DNA of 64,000 bases from Burkholderiales bacterium (GCA_016192425.1 JACPUE010000052.1:1-64000); one strand, 5' to 3'; numbered from the stretch's first letter, positions 9,512 to 18,379 are shown. Notes: generated by a model not told the origin, from the letters alone. A program made the numbers and translations.

Positions 9512-9587
9512 GGGTTCTTAGCTCAGTTGGTAGAGCAGCGGACTCTTAATCCGTAGGTCGAGTGTTCGAGTCACTCAGGACCCACCA
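9512..9587 (+). tRNA. tRNA-Lys (anticodon CTT)
   Basis: A 76-nt cloverleaf with encoded CCA. The acceptor stem GGGTTCT pairs with AGGACCC (one G-U). The D-arm is GCTC AGTTGGTAGA GAGC-type. The anticodon stem-loop GCGGA-CTCTTAA-TCCGT has CTT at positions 34-36, specific for Lys AAG codons. The T-arm contains TTCGAGT. The overall sequence closely follows the proteobacterial tRNA-Lys pattern. Confidence 0.95.
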
Positions 9588-9594
9588 CTCATTC

Positions 9595-9622
9595 AAGGGC
9601 TTGGCATATGCCAAGCCCTTTT
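9595..9622 (+). terminator. Rho-independent terminator after tRNA-Lys
   Basis: A perfect palindrome aagggcttggc-atat-gccaagccctt is followed by tt, eight bases after the encoded CCA. A strong stem and short T run fit a tRNA terminator. Confidence 0.8.
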
Positions 9623-9684
9623 GCATTGGGCCTTTGATCGACAATGCACAATCCCACGCCACCCACTGGCCAGCGAATCGCCCC

Positions 9685-10917
9685 ATGAACCCCCAAGCCG
9701 ATCAACTCTGGCGCGCTCCTCGCTGGGCGCTGGCGGTGCTGCTGGCCGTGCTGGGCATGCTGGGGCCGTTTTCCATCGACACCTACCTGCCCGCCTTCAC
9801 CGGCATGGCACAGGCGCTGCAGGCCAGCCCGGTGCAGATGCAGCAGACGCTCTCGGCCTACCTGTTCGGGTTTGCCTTCATGAACCTGTTCCACGGCGCG
9901 CTGTCCGACAGCTTTGGGCGCAGGCCCGTGATCCTGTGGGGCATTGCCATGTTCACCGTGGCCTCTGCGGGTTGTGCGCTGGCGCAGAGCATCGGGCAGC
10001 TGGTGTTCTTTCGGGCGCTGCAGGGCTTTTCCACAGGGGCGGGCATTGTGGTGTCGCGTGCGGTGATCCGCGACATGTTCCCGCCCTCGCAGGCCCAGAA
10101 GGTCATGAGCCAGGTGACCATCTACTTCGGCGTGGCGCCTGCCGTGGCACCCATTGTGGGGGGCTGGCTGTACGTGCACGCGGGCTGGCACAGCATCTTC
10201 TGGTTCCTGACCGGCGTGGGCGTACTGCTGTGGGCGGCCAATGCACGGCTGCTGCCCGAGACGCTGCATGCAGACCACCGCCAGCCCTTCCACATCCGGC
10301 ACCTGATGCAGGGCTACTGGCAGCTCGGCTCCAGCCCGCGCTTTGTGCTGCTGGCACTGGCCAGCGGGGTGCCGTTCAACGGCATGTTCCTGTACGTGCT
10401 GGCGGCGCCTGCGTTTCTGGGCACGCACCTGGCGCTGGCGCCCACGCAGTTTTTCTGGTTCTTTGTGCTCACCATCTCGGGCATCATGGCCGGGGCCTGG
10501 CTCAGCGGGCGCCTGGCCGGGCGCATTGCCCCCGAAAAGCAGATCCGCATGGGCTTTGCAGTGATGCTGGTGGTGTCTGTGCTGAACCTGTTGGCCAATC
10601 TGGTGCTGGCGCCCCATGTGTCATGGGCACTGATTCCGATTGCCGTGTTTGCCTTTGGCTGGGCGCTGATGGTGCCCGTGGTCACGCTGCTGGTGCTGGA
10701 CCTGCACCCTGAGCGGCGCGGCATGGCCTCGTCGCTGCAGGCCTGCATCGGCTCAGCCGCCAACGGGCTGGTGGCAGGGGTGGTGGTGCCGCTGGTCATG
10801 CATTCACCCCGGCTGCTGGCCGCCACATCCATGGCCATGATGTCGGTGGGCCTGGTGGCCTGGGCGCTGCTGCGCAGGCGCTGGCCCGACACGGGCCAGC
10901 ACGTCATCGCGCATTGA
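9685..10917 (+). CDS. Bcr/CflA-family multidrug efflux MFS transporter
   Basis: A 410-residue inner-membrane drug:proton antiporter with about 12 hydrophobic segments. Seen: FSIDTYLPAFTGMA at the end of TM1 (a Bcr/CflA hallmark), MFS motif A variant GALSDSFGRRPVILWG (about residues 68-83), and SRAVIRDMFP. Length is typical of the 12-TM family. The start MNPQADQLW was chosen because the upstream extension reads through the tRNA terminator. The gene is convergent with the diguanylate cyclase gene, with only 14 bp between the stops. Substrates cannot be predicted. Confidence 0.9.
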   Translation: MNPQADQLWRAPRWALAVLLAVLGMLGPFSIDTYLPAFTGMAQALQASPVQMQQTLSAYLFGFAFMNLFHGALSDSFGRRPVILWGIAMFTVASAGCALAQSIGQLVFFRALQGFSTGAGIVVSRAVIRDMFPPSQAQKVMSQVTIYFGVAPAVAPIVGGWLYVHAGWHSIFWFLTGVGVLLWAANARLLPETLHADHRQPFHIRHLMQGYWQLGSSPRFVLLALASGVPFNGMFLYVLAAPAFLGTHLALAPTQFFWFFVLTISGIMAGAWLSGRLAGRIAPEKQIRMGFAVMLVVSVLNLLANLVLAPHVSWALIPIAVFAFGWALMVPVVTLLVLDLHPERRGMASSLQACIGSAANGLVAGVVVPLVMHSPRLLAATSMAMMSVGLVAWALLRRRWPDTGQHVIAH

Positions 10918-10931
10918 CGCGGCGATAGCGC

Positions 10932-12413
10932 TCAGGCCGCCGGATCGGTGCTGCGCCGGTCAAATGGGTGCTCCTGGTAGAAGCACTTTTTCTCCTCGTA
11001 CATGCCCTGGTCTGCGCGTTGCAGCGCCTCGTCGAGCTGGTCGCCCGCATGGCAGGTGGCGCGGCCCATGGCCAGGCTGAGCGGCAGGCCAGGGTAGAAC
11101 TGGTTGTTCATTTCCACCAGTTGCTCGATGCGCTCCTGCACCGCCACGGTGCCGCGCTCGTCCACACCGGCCAGCAGGACGATGAACTCGTCGCCCCCCA
11201 CACGGGCCGCGCAGTGAACAGTATCCACCGCCTTGGCCAGCACTTCGCCCGCACGCCGCAGCATGGCATCGCCCGCAGCGTGGCCTTGTTCGTCGTTGAT
11301 GATCTTGAGGCCATTGAGGTCGATGGCGATGATGCTCAGCGGCCACGGCCCCTTGCGCCGGATGCGGTTGAGCTCCTCCACATAGAACGCCCGGTTGCGC
11401 AACTGGGTGAGCACGTCATGCTTGCCCAGGTATTCGAGGTAGGCCTCGGCCTGCTTGCGCGCGGTGATGTCCACCAGCGACAGCAGCACCAGCCCCCAGT
11501 CGTCCTGGTGCCCCGCCATCACCGCGAACTGCATGTGGATGTACACCGTGTCGCCCGACAGCGCGTAGTTGATCACTTCGCGCTGCTGCACCAGCTTGCC
11601 GTCCCACAGATCCTGCAACTGCTCGGCAAAGGAGTCGTGCATCTCGCCACGGAACACGCGGGAAATCTGGTTGAGCAACTCGGCCTTGCTCTGGGCGCCA
11701 AACATCTGCAGCGTCTGCTGGTTCACTTCGATGACGCGGATTTCCTTCATGCAGCGGGTGACGAACTCGGGGTGCACCTTGATGAAGGTCTTGAAGTCGC
11801 GGATGCCCTGCTGGCGCACCTCGTCCATCAGGCGCTTGATGGCGCTGAAATCCTCCACCCACAGCGACACGGGGGAGTGCTCGAACAGGCCGCGTGCATA
11901 GCGCTCGCTGTGCTGCAGCTGGGTGGCCGCCTGGACCTGGGGCGTAACGTCTTCCAGCGACACCAGCACGCGGCTCCAGGTGCCCTCGTGCCCCGGCAGG
12001 ATACGGCCACGGATGCGCACGTCAAGCCTGCGGCGATCCAGCGCATAGTTCACGGTCTGGTTGGAAAACTCCAGCGCCCCCGACCACAGCGATTCCAGTT
12101 CGTGCACCACCTGTTCATGCATGTCGTCACGGAACACCTGGTCCAGGTTGCTCAGCAGATCTTCCTGGCTGTGTGCGGCAAACAGCTCCAGCGTGCGCTG
12201 GTTGACGCGCAGCACCCGCAGGCTGGCGGTGCATTGGCGCAGCCGGCCAGGGTCTGCTGCCAGGTGTGCCCGCAGGTCGGTAACGCCCTCTGCGCGCCAG
12301 GCATCGAACAGTTGCCGCAGCGCACTGTAGTCCTCCAGCCAGAGCGATACCGGCGCCAGCGCAAACATGTGCTCAAAATCGGCACTCGACGAAACAGATG
12401 AAACCACGGCCAT
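10932..12413 (-). CDS. Diguanylate cyclase with duplicated PAS-like sensor module
   Basis: A 493-residue, apparently soluble enzyme making c-di-GMP. Two modules of about 130 residues are clearly homologous to each other: both have A/SPVSLWxEDxSA at the start, a middle xVNQxTLxxF, and an end LVSLxDVT/LLSLVDIT (about residues 18-160 and 165-310). They look like divergent PAS folds. The GGDEF domain (about 325-490) has an intact GGDEF active site (ARVGGDEF) and YLEYLGKHDVLTQLRNR at its start. The RxxD inhibitory site normally five residues before GGDEF is absent, so classic product feedback is unlikely. Start at 12413 was chosen because GGAGGAG lies just before it; longer starts (12452, 12566) lack one. 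No EAL domain. Confidence 0.9.
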   Translation of the reverse strand: MAVVSSVSSSADFEHMFALAPVSLWLEDYSALRQLFDAWRAEGVTDLRAHLAADPGRLRQCTASLRVLRVNQRTLELFAAHSQEDLLSNLDQVFRDDMHEQVVHELESLWSGALEFSNQTVNYALDRRRLDVRIRGRILPGHEGTWSRVLVSLEDVTPQVQAATQLQHSERYARGLFEHSPVSLWVEDFSAIKRLMDEVRQQGIRDFKTFIKVHPEFVTRCMKEIRVIEVNQQTLQMFGAQSKAELLNQISRVFRGEMHDSFAEQLQDLWDGKLVQQREVINYALSGDTVYIHMQFAVMAGHQDDWGLVLLSLVDITARKQAEAYLEYLGKHDVLTQLRNRAFYVEELNRIRRKGPWPLSIIAIDLNGLKIINDEQGHAAGDAMLRRAGEVLAKAVDTVHCAARVGGDEFIVLLAGVDERGTVAVQERIEQLVEMNNQFYPGLPLSLAMGRATCHAGDQLDEALQRADQGMYEEKKCFYQEHPFDRRSTDPAA

Positions 12414-12591
12414 GCCCTCCTCCAGAACCTGTTGGCAATCATTCAGGGGCATGTTGCACAGCACAAGACTTACAAATCCCCACAAGATCGCCAGTATCTT
12501 TACATTCGCGGGGTAATAGGCCAACCCGATGCCTTTGAAATACGTGACGCTGATAGGTTCCATCAATGTTCACGGCACAAAGGGATCGAAC

Positions 12592-13653
12592 ATGACGCCA
12601 ATCCTCCCCACCCACCCGACAGCCTTGCTGCGCTGTCTCGGTTTGACCATCCTGATCGTGGCTGCGAGCGGCTGCGGTGACAACCCGCAGACCGCAGACG
12701 ACAAAGCCGCTTTGCAGAGCAAGTCTGCAGGGGAACCAGGCACGGCACAGCCTCCTGGCTGTACCCCAGCCCCCCCAGACGCCATCCTGCCATCGCAACG
12801 CGAGAGCGGGCACACCACGCTGTGCTGGGGAGCTGTGGGATGGCGGGAACCTACGCTGAACGGAAAAGCGCTGCAACAGCAACTCGATGTCTATCCCGCC
12901 CGAATTGCCTCTTCTGCGGGTGCGCCATTGGTGGTGTGGGCACACCCCAATGGCACGAGCAAAACGATCACCCCTGGCGATCCGTACCACGAGGCCCTTG
13001 TGCGCCCCGCACTGGAAGCTGGATATGCATTTGCATCGGTGGAGTTTCGCCACCCTGTGGTCAACGCGCCCAGCGAGCCCGACCAACCGGTTCCACACAC
13101 TGATCTGGGCGAGGCGCTGAACTATCTCACTGCCCACGCACAGGCATTGAACATCGACCCGAAGAACATCTTTCTGGTCGGCCAGTCACGCGGCACCTTG
13201 GGCGTATGGACTGCCATGCAGACCAAGGCGCCCGCCCCCTGGCCCAAGGTGCGTGCCGTGTTTGGCTACAACGCCCAGACCAGTTACGACGGGAATGAAT
13301 TTGCCGAATGGTTCCTGGTGGAAAGTGACCGCGCCAAATTCCTGAAGGCATTCAACGAACAGAACCCCAACGCCGAGCGCTACGGCAGCGCAGTGCGCGA
13401 TGTGTCTGCCGATGCGCCCCCAGTGCAATTGCGGTACAGCGAACCGGTGGTTGAAGGCCTTATCAGCCTGAAAGACCTGCGGCAGCACGACCCGTTGCAC
13501 TACCCCAATTTTGGCCGCGTCCTGTGCGAGGCCTACGCCCGAGCCCAAGCCCCTGAAGGCAACTGCCAGTACGTGGCTGACTCCAGGATCAATTCGGTGG
13601 CCAGAGGTTTCTATGGGTACATCAGTTTTTTCAATCACCACAGATCCTATTGA
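12592..13653 (+). CDS. Lipoprotein with alpha/beta-hydrolase-like features
   Basis: A 353-residue predicted lipoprotein: signal LRCLGLTILIVAASGC with lipobox ASGC (Cys about residue 28). The body shows features of the serine alpha/beta-hydrolase fold: LVVWAHPNG (oxyanion strand), the nucleophile elbow VGQSRGTLG (GxSxG, about residue 200) and later acidic and histidine residues (LRQHDPLHYP). Such proteins are esterases or peptidases; the substrate is unknown. It stands 23 bp before a strong ribosome-binding site for the next lipoprotein gene, and the two probably form a unit acting on the same extracytoplasmic substrate (inference). The region reads as somewhat less GC-rich than its neighbours. 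Confidence 0.75.
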   Translation: MTPILPTHPTALLRCLGLTILIVAASGCGDNPQTADDKAALQSKSAGEPGTAQPPGCTPAPPDAILPSQRESGHTTLCWGAVGWREPTLNGKALQQQLDVYPARIASSAGAPLVVWAHPNGTSKTITPGDPYHEALVRPALEAGYAFASVEFRHPVVNAPSEPDQPVPHTDLGEALNYLTAHAQALNIDPKNIFLVGQSRGTLGVWTAMQTKAPAPWPKVRAVFGYNAQTSYDGNEFAEWFLVESDRAKFLKAFNEQNPNAERYGSAVRDVSADAPPVQLRYSEPVVEGLISLKDLRQHDPLHYPNFGRVLCEAYARAQAPEGNCQYVADSRINSVARGFYGYISFFNHHRSY

Positions 13654-13736
13654 CGCTTCACTTTTTTGGAGGAGACATGCCTGATCACAGCACAACACCC
13701 GTTCCCAATTCCCCCTGCACACCAATAAGGAGACCC

Positions 13737-15650
13737 ATGAAAACCATTCCACTTTTCTTGTCAGGCATTGCGCTTGCCTGCCTGCTGCAAGGCTGCGGAG
13801 GCAGCTCCACAAGCACCACGGATCTCAAGCAAAGCTCCACTGCGCCGAGTCTCTCCAAAGACGATACGGAAGGCATAGGGTCCGCCGCCATCGACGCCCC
13901 ACTGATCCGCACCCGCCACGCAGGCGGAGCGGCCATCAACCTTGCAGCACTGGCCTCTGAGAGCACCGACATGCCCACCATCGACATGGCCAAGCGCATG
14001 CAGAAGTGGAGCCCGACCAGCAAGAGCGGCGCCTGGGGCTCAGCGCCTTACGAACGGCTAGACCTCGATGCCAACGGCTGGGCCAAAAGCCTGCCCAGCG
14101 ACCCCGACCAAGCAGGCTACGCCAGCGTCAGCTCCGCCATCTCGGACAACAACGCAGCCAATGCCCGGCTCACAGGCACCTATCAGGTCTACTACGAGGG
14201 AGAAGGCACCTTCTTCATTGGCGGCGCCTCGGTCGAGAATTTCCGAGTCGTTGAACCAGGACATGCCACCTTTGACATGGCGGACAACGCCCGCCTGCGA
14301 GACAACCTGTTCATCAACATCTCCAAGGTCACCGTCGGCAACCATCTGCGCAACATCCGCATCCTGCCGCCTGGCGGCGTTTGCAGCGACAGCCCCTACC
14401 GCTGGGTACCTGCCAGCAGCGCATGCAGCGGCGGCAGTTTCACCTCCCTGGTCGATCTGTCCAAGACCCAGATCTGGTTTCCCAATTTCCTCGGCGACCT
14501 GAACGGCTACCGCGCCATCCGCTTCATGGACTGGTTCAAGACCAACAGCTCCAAGCTGGCCGAATGGGAAGACCGGCCCATGAAAAATGACTACACCTGG
14601 AACACGGAATCCGGGGTGCCCATCGGCGTCGCCGTGAACCTGGCCAACACCCTCAAGGCCGATGCCTGGCTCAACATCCCCTTCCACGCCAGCGACGACT
14701 ATGCCCTGCGCATGGCTCAGGTCGTCAAGCAAGGGCTCAACCCGGCCGCGAAGTTCATTGTGGAATACGGCAACGAGCCGTGGAACAGCGGCTATGGCTA
14801 CAGGCAAAACTATGAATGGCTCGCAAGCCAGGGCAGTGAAAAGTTCAACGGCGAGGGCGACAAGCACCAGCAAGTCATCAACTACTACGCCCTGCGCTCC
14901 AACCAGTTGTGCCAGATCGTCAAACAGGCTTTCGGCGCCGAATCATCCCGCGTGCAATGCGTGGTCAACCAGCAGATCGCCGTCGCCGACCCTGACCTGC
15001 CCTTGCTGCGCTGCCCACTGGCCGTCAAACACGGGCACATTGCGGGCGACTGCGCAGGCATCATTGACGCGGTAGCTGTGGCGCCCTATGTGGGGAACTA
15101 CCTGGGAGACAGCGAGCACATCGCTGCCGTGGAGAAATGGATCGGTGAACCCGATGGCGGCCTGGACACGCTCTTCAAGGAACTGCGCGCCAAAGACGCC
15201 AATGGCCGTCCAATTGACGACACGCCACTCAAGTCCCCCGACATCCCGCACGGCGCCATCGACCTGGTCGCCAGCTGGATCAACAGCCAAAAAGCCATCG
15301 TCTCCAACGCCAACTTCAAGAAACCCCTGTGGGCCTACGAAGCGGGGCAGCACCTGCAAGTGGTAGCCCTCAACAACGACAAGGTCACGGCGCTGTTCAC
15401 CCGCGCCAACCAGGATCCGCGCATGGGCGACGTCTATCGGGATCTGATGGCCGCCTGGGCCAATGCCAGCCAGACCGCACCAGGGCAGACGATTGCATTT
15501 TTCAACAATGTGGCATCACCCAGCAAATACGGTGCGTGGGGCCTGCGCGAAGCAGCGTTTGACAACACCGCCGACAACCCCAAATGGCTCGCTGTGAAGC
15601 CCTATCGTGAAAGCATTGGCTGCTGGTGGCCCCAGTGTGCCAGCAAGTGA
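13737..15650 (+). CDS. Glycoside-hydrolase-like lipoprotein (clan GH-A fold)
   Basis: A 637-residue predicted lipoprotein: FLSGIALACLLQGCGG with lipidated Cys about residue 19. An N-terminal beta-rich part (to about residue 240) contains TGTYQVYYEGEGTFF. A TIM-barrel-like half follows: YRAIRFMDWFK, AWLNIPFHASDDY, then IVEYGNEPWN (the Asn-Glu-Pro acid/base signature of clan GH-A), and later PLWAYEAGQHL, which fits the barrel nucleophile strand. A retaining polysaccharide hydrolase is therefore likely; family and substrate are not determined. ATG at 13737 has AAGGAG; an in-frame ATG at 13677 has an even better GGAGGAG but would give a 20-residue polar extension before the signal. Confidence 0.75.
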   Translation: MKTIPLFLSGIALACLLQGCGGSSTSTTDLKQSSTAPSLSKDDTEGIGSAAIDAPLIRTRHAGGAAINLAALASESTDMPTIDMAKRMQKWSPTSKSGAWGSAPYERLDLDANGWAKSLPSDPDQAGYASVSSAISDNNAANARLTGTYQVYYEGEGTFFIGGASVENFRVVEPGHATFDMADNARLRDNLFINISKVTVGNHLRNIRILPPGGVCSDSPYRWVPASSACSGGSFTSLVDLSKTQIWFPNFLGDLNGYRAIRFMDWFKTNSSKLAEWEDRPMKNDYTWNTESGVPIGVAVNLANTLKADAWLNIPFHASDDYALRMAQVVKQGLNPAAKFIVEYGNEPWNSGYGYRQNYEWLASQGSEKFNGEGDKHQQVINYYALRSNQLCQIVKQAFGAESSRVQCVVNQQIAVADPDLPLLRCPLAVKHGHIAGDCAGIIDAVAVAPYVGNYLGDSEHIAAVEKWIGEPDGGLDTLFKELRAKDANGRPIDDTPLKSPDIPHGAIDLVASWINSQKAIVSNANFKKPLWAYEAGQHLQVVALNNDKVTALFTRANQDPRMGDVYRDLMAAWANASQTAPGQTIAFFNNVASPSKYGAWGLREAAFDNTADNPKWLAVKPYRESIGCWWPQCASK

Positions 15651-15689
15651 CACCACCCCAGCAGCCTGCCTGCGCAGGCCTGGGTGGTG
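15651..15689. terminator. Hairpin between convergent genes
   Basis: caccacccca pairs with tgggtggtg across a loop that itself holds gcctgcc/ggcaggc-type pairing. It begins directly after the TGA of the glycoside-hydrolase-like gene and faces the end of the DEAD-box gene. It lacks a T run, so the terminator role is probable but not certain. Confidence 0.45.
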
Positions 15690-15747
15690 GCGTCTGCCTC
15701 AGGACCAACCCGGTGGAGCGGCACGGCGGCTGCTCCTCACGCGGTGT

Positions 15748-17490
15748 TCAGGAACGCGCAGAGCGCTTGCGCGGGTCGTACGGGGCAAACGGCTTGCCTG
15801 CACCACCGGCCTTGGCATGGGCGGGGCGCTGGGGTGCAAAACCGTCGTTGTGGCGCGCCGGGGCACCGCGTTGCTGCAGATCGCCAAAGCCGGGCTTGCG
15901 GCCGTAGCCTTCGTTGTCGCGCCGGGGTGCGGGGCCGCCGCGGCCATGGCGGGCGTCGCGCTCGTCGCGGCCGCCAAAGCCGCCCTGGGGCGCGCCACGG
16001 CGGTCGCCATGGCCATTGCCACGGCCAGGCGCATTGCCAAAGCGGCGCTCGCCACCTCGGCCGCCACGGCCGGCAAAATCGGCCTGCGGCGCACGCTGCA
16101 CGGGCTCCAGGCCCGGCACCACGGCGGTCTTGAGGCGCTGCTGGCTGTAGCCTTCGATGTCGAAGATCTTGCGGCGGTCGCGGAATTCGGCAAAGGTCAC
16201 GGCCAGGCCGTCGCGGCCGGCGCGGCCGGTGCGGCCGATGCGGTGGGTGTAGTCCTCCGCCTTCATGGGCAGGCCGAAGTTGAACACGTGGGTGATGGTG
16301 GGCACGTCAATGCCGCGTGCGGCCACATCGGTGGCCACCAGGATTTGCACCTGGCCGCTGCGCAGGGCCATCAGGCGGCGGTTGCGCAGGCCCTGGCTCA
16401 GGGCACCATGCAGCGCCACGGCCGAAAAGCCGTCCTGCTGCAGGTCCGAGGCCAGCTCGTCGCATTCGATCTGCGTGCTGGCAAACACGATGGCCTGGTT
16501 GATGGCCGTGTCGCGCAGCCAGTGGTCCAGCAGGCGGCGCTTGTGCTGTGGGTTGTCAGCCCAGTAGAGCACCTGCTGGATGTTGGCGTGCTTTTCCTGG
16601 GGCGTGTCGATCTGCACTTTCTGCACGTTGCTGCCGCCGTCGTGCATCACGCGCATGGCCAGTTGCTGGATGCGCGGCGCAAAGGTGGCGCTGAACATCA
16701 TGGTCTGCTTGCGTGCGCTGGTCAGGTGGTTGATCTCGGCCAGGTCGTCCGAGAAGCCCAGGTCCAGCATGCGGTCGGCTTCGTCCACGACGAGGAACTG
16801 CACCTTGTCGAGCTGGATTTGCTGCGAACGCTGCAGATCGAGCAGGCGCCCCGGCGTGGCCACCACGAGGTCGGCATTCTGCAGCTTGGCGATCTGCAAC
16901 TGGTAAGGCATGCCGCCCACCACGTTGGCAATGCGCAGGCCCTTGCAATGCTTGACCAGGTCGATGGCGTCGTGCGCCACCTGCTGGGCGAGTTCCCGCG
17001 TGGGGCACAGCACCAGTGCGCCGGGAACGGCGGGCTGGAAGTTGCGCGGGTGTGTGGGGTTCTTGCGGCGGGCGCGCTTTGGGGGCGCCTCGCCGCGCGC
17101 TGCGGCCTCGGCAGCCAGGCGGTCGAATTCGGCGCGGGCCTGGGCGTCAGCCTCGGCTTTTTGCGCCAGCAGGGTGTGCAGCACGGGCAGCAGGAACGCA
17201 GCGGTCTTGCCGCTGCCGGTCTGGCTGGAGACCATGAGGTCGATGTAGCGCCCGCCCTGGGCCTGTGCGCCCATGGCCAGCGGAACGGCCTTGCGCTGCA
17301 CGGCGGTGGGCTGGGTGTAGCCCAGGTCGGCCACGGCTTGCACCAGTTCGCGGGCCAGGCCCAGTTCAATGAAGCCGTTGGGCTCGGCGCTCACGCCCTG
17401 GGCCAGGTCGGCCGTGTCGGGGGTGGCAATGTCGGAAGCAAAGGAATCGGCAGGCGCAAAGTCGCCCAGCCCCTGGAGGGAGTCGGTCAT
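15748..17490 (-). CDS. DEAD-box ATP-dependent RNA helicase (RhlE-like)
   Basis: A 580-residue cytoplasmic RNA helicase for ribosome assembly and mRNA turnover. Seen: Q motif GYTQPTAVQ (58-66), I TGSGKT (91-96), Ia PTRELAQQ, Ib TPGRLLD, II DEAD in VVDEADRMLD, III SATFAP, IV VFASTQ, V ATDVAARGID, VI HRIGRTGRAG. A charged insertion of about 45 residues (ADAQARAEFDRL to RRKNPTHPRN) sits between motifs I and Ia, and the C-terminal 110 residues are Gly/Arg-rich RGG-type. Start MTDSLQGLG at 17490 was preferred over upstream starts that run through a hairpin. The gene follows orn on the same strand, 261 bp away. Confidence 0.93.
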   Translation of the reverse strand: MTDSLQGLGDFAPADSFASDIATPDTADLAQGVSAEPNGFIELGLARELVQAVADLGYTQPTAVQRKAVPLAMGAQAQGGRYIDLMVSSQTGSGKTAAFLLPVLHTLLAQKAEADAQARAEFDRLAAEAAARGEAPPKRARRKNPTHPRNFQPAVPGALVLCPTRELAQQVAHDAIDLVKHCKGLRIANVVGGMPYQLQIAKLQNADLVVATPGRLLDLQRSQQIQLDKVQFLVVDEADRMLDLGFSDDLAEINHLTSARKQTMMFSATFAPRIQQLAMRVMHDGGSNVQKVQIDTPQEKHANIQQVLYWADNPQHKRRLLDHWLRDTAINQAIVFASTQIECDELASDLQQDGFSAVALHGALSQGLRNRRLMALRSGQVQILVATDVAARGIDVPTITHVFNFGLPMKAEDYTHRIGRTGRAGRDGLAVTFAEFRDRRKIFDIEGYSQQRLKTAVVPGLEPVQRAPQADFAGRGGRGGERRFGNAPGRGNGHGDRRGAPQGGFGGRDERDARHGRGGPAPRRDNEGYGRKPGFGDLQQRGAPARHNDGFAPQRPAHAKAGGAGKPFAPYDPRKRSARS

Positions 17491-17538
17491 GGTTTTCTCA
17501 CACGACAACAGCCGCAGGCGCTTTTCCTGCGCTGGCAT

Positions 17539-17572
17539 CGTTTGATGGTTACAAAACATCAACCATCAAACG
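17539..17572 (-). promoter_or_regulatory. Perfect 12-bp inverted repeat in the leader of the DEAD-box gene
   Basis: cgtttgatggtt and aaccatcaaacg are exact reverse complements separated by 10 bases. The hairpin lies about 50 bp before the helicase start codon and 180 bp after the orn stop. No T run follows it on either strand, so a 5' UTR structure or protein-binding operator is as likely as a terminator. Confidence 0.5.
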
Positions 17573-17751
17573 GAACCTGGTGGCCGAAGCGGTCGGCCCA
17601 GGCGGGCATTGTTTGCAAGGCGCCAGGCGCAAGGGTTTGCGCTGGCGTGCAGGGCCCGGTGAGTGAAGGGAGATGCACAGTTTGCCGCACCCAATGTGTG
17701 GCAAGCCTGCGATTATGGCACGACCTGGGGTTTTCCCGCAAGCGCGCCTGT

Positions 17752-18342
17752 TTATTCTTGGCTGGGTACCGCCAGAAAGTGCTTGCGGTAGTGCACCAGC
17801 TCTTCGATGGATTCGTGCACATCGGCCAGCGCCGTGTGCTTTTGCGCCTTCTTGAAGCTGCTGTAGGCTTCGGGCTTCCAGCGCCTGGCCAGTTCCTTGA
17901 GGGTGCTGACATCGACGTTGCGGTAGTGGAAGAAGGCTTCCAATTTGGGCATGTAGCGCGCCAGAAAGCGGCGGTCCTGCCCGATGCTGTTGCCGCACAG
18001 GGGCACCTTGGCCTTGGGCACGTACTGCGTGAGGAAGGCGATGAGCTGCCTCTCGGCCTCTTCCTCGGTCAGCGTGGAGGCCTTGACCTTGTCGATGAGG
18101 CCGCTTTTGCCGTGCGTGCCCTTGTTCCAGGCGTCCATCTTGCCCAGCAGTTCGTCGGACTGGTGGATGACCAGCACCGGCCCTTCGGCGCGCACGTCCA
18201 GGTGGGGGCTGGTGACGACCACGGCGATTTCCAGGATGCGTTCGACTTCGGGGTTCAGGCCGGTCATTTCGCAGTCGAGCCAGACAAGGTTCTGGTCCGA
18301 TTTGGCCAGCACGGGAGCAGCAGGGGCAAGGGTTTCAGGCAT
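17752..18342 (-). CDS. orn: Oligoribonuclease
   Basis: A 3'-5' exonuclease of the DEDDh family that degrades short RNA oligonucleotides, including the pGpG formed from c-di-GMP. The 196-residue protein shows Exo[12 protein letters not shown] (D-E pair about 24-26), Exo[12 protein letters not shown] and ExoIII with [14 protein letters not shown] (His and Asp). Length is slightly above the family norm of about 180 because of an N-terminal extension ([10 protein letters not shown]). The start at 18342 gives a divergent spacing of 37 bp to the M48 protease gene. The presence of two GGDEF genes in this window makes its link to c-di-GMP turnover relevant. Confidence 0.95.
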   Translation of the reverse strand: MPETLAPAAPVLAKSDQNLVWLDCEMTGLNPEVERILEIAVVVTSPHLDVRAEGPVLVIHQSDELLGKMDAWNKGTHGKSGLIDKVKASTLTEEEAERQLIAFLTQYVPKAKVPLCGNSIGQDRRFLARYMPKLEAFFHYRNVDVSTLKELARRWKPEAYSSFKKAQKHTALADVHESIEELVHYRKHFLAVPSQE

Positions 18343-18379
18343 GGGCGCGATTGTCGCCGATGGCCTACACTCGCGCCTC

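Noticed and set aside
9512-9587. tRNA-Lys as an integration site
   Set aside because: The genes after it (exporter, cyclase) are ordinary and no partial tRNA copy was found in the window.
12592-15650. Genomic island or prophage around the lipoprotein pair
   Set aside because: No integrase, transposase, attachment-site duplication of tRNA-Lys, or phage gene is present; composition alone is not enough.
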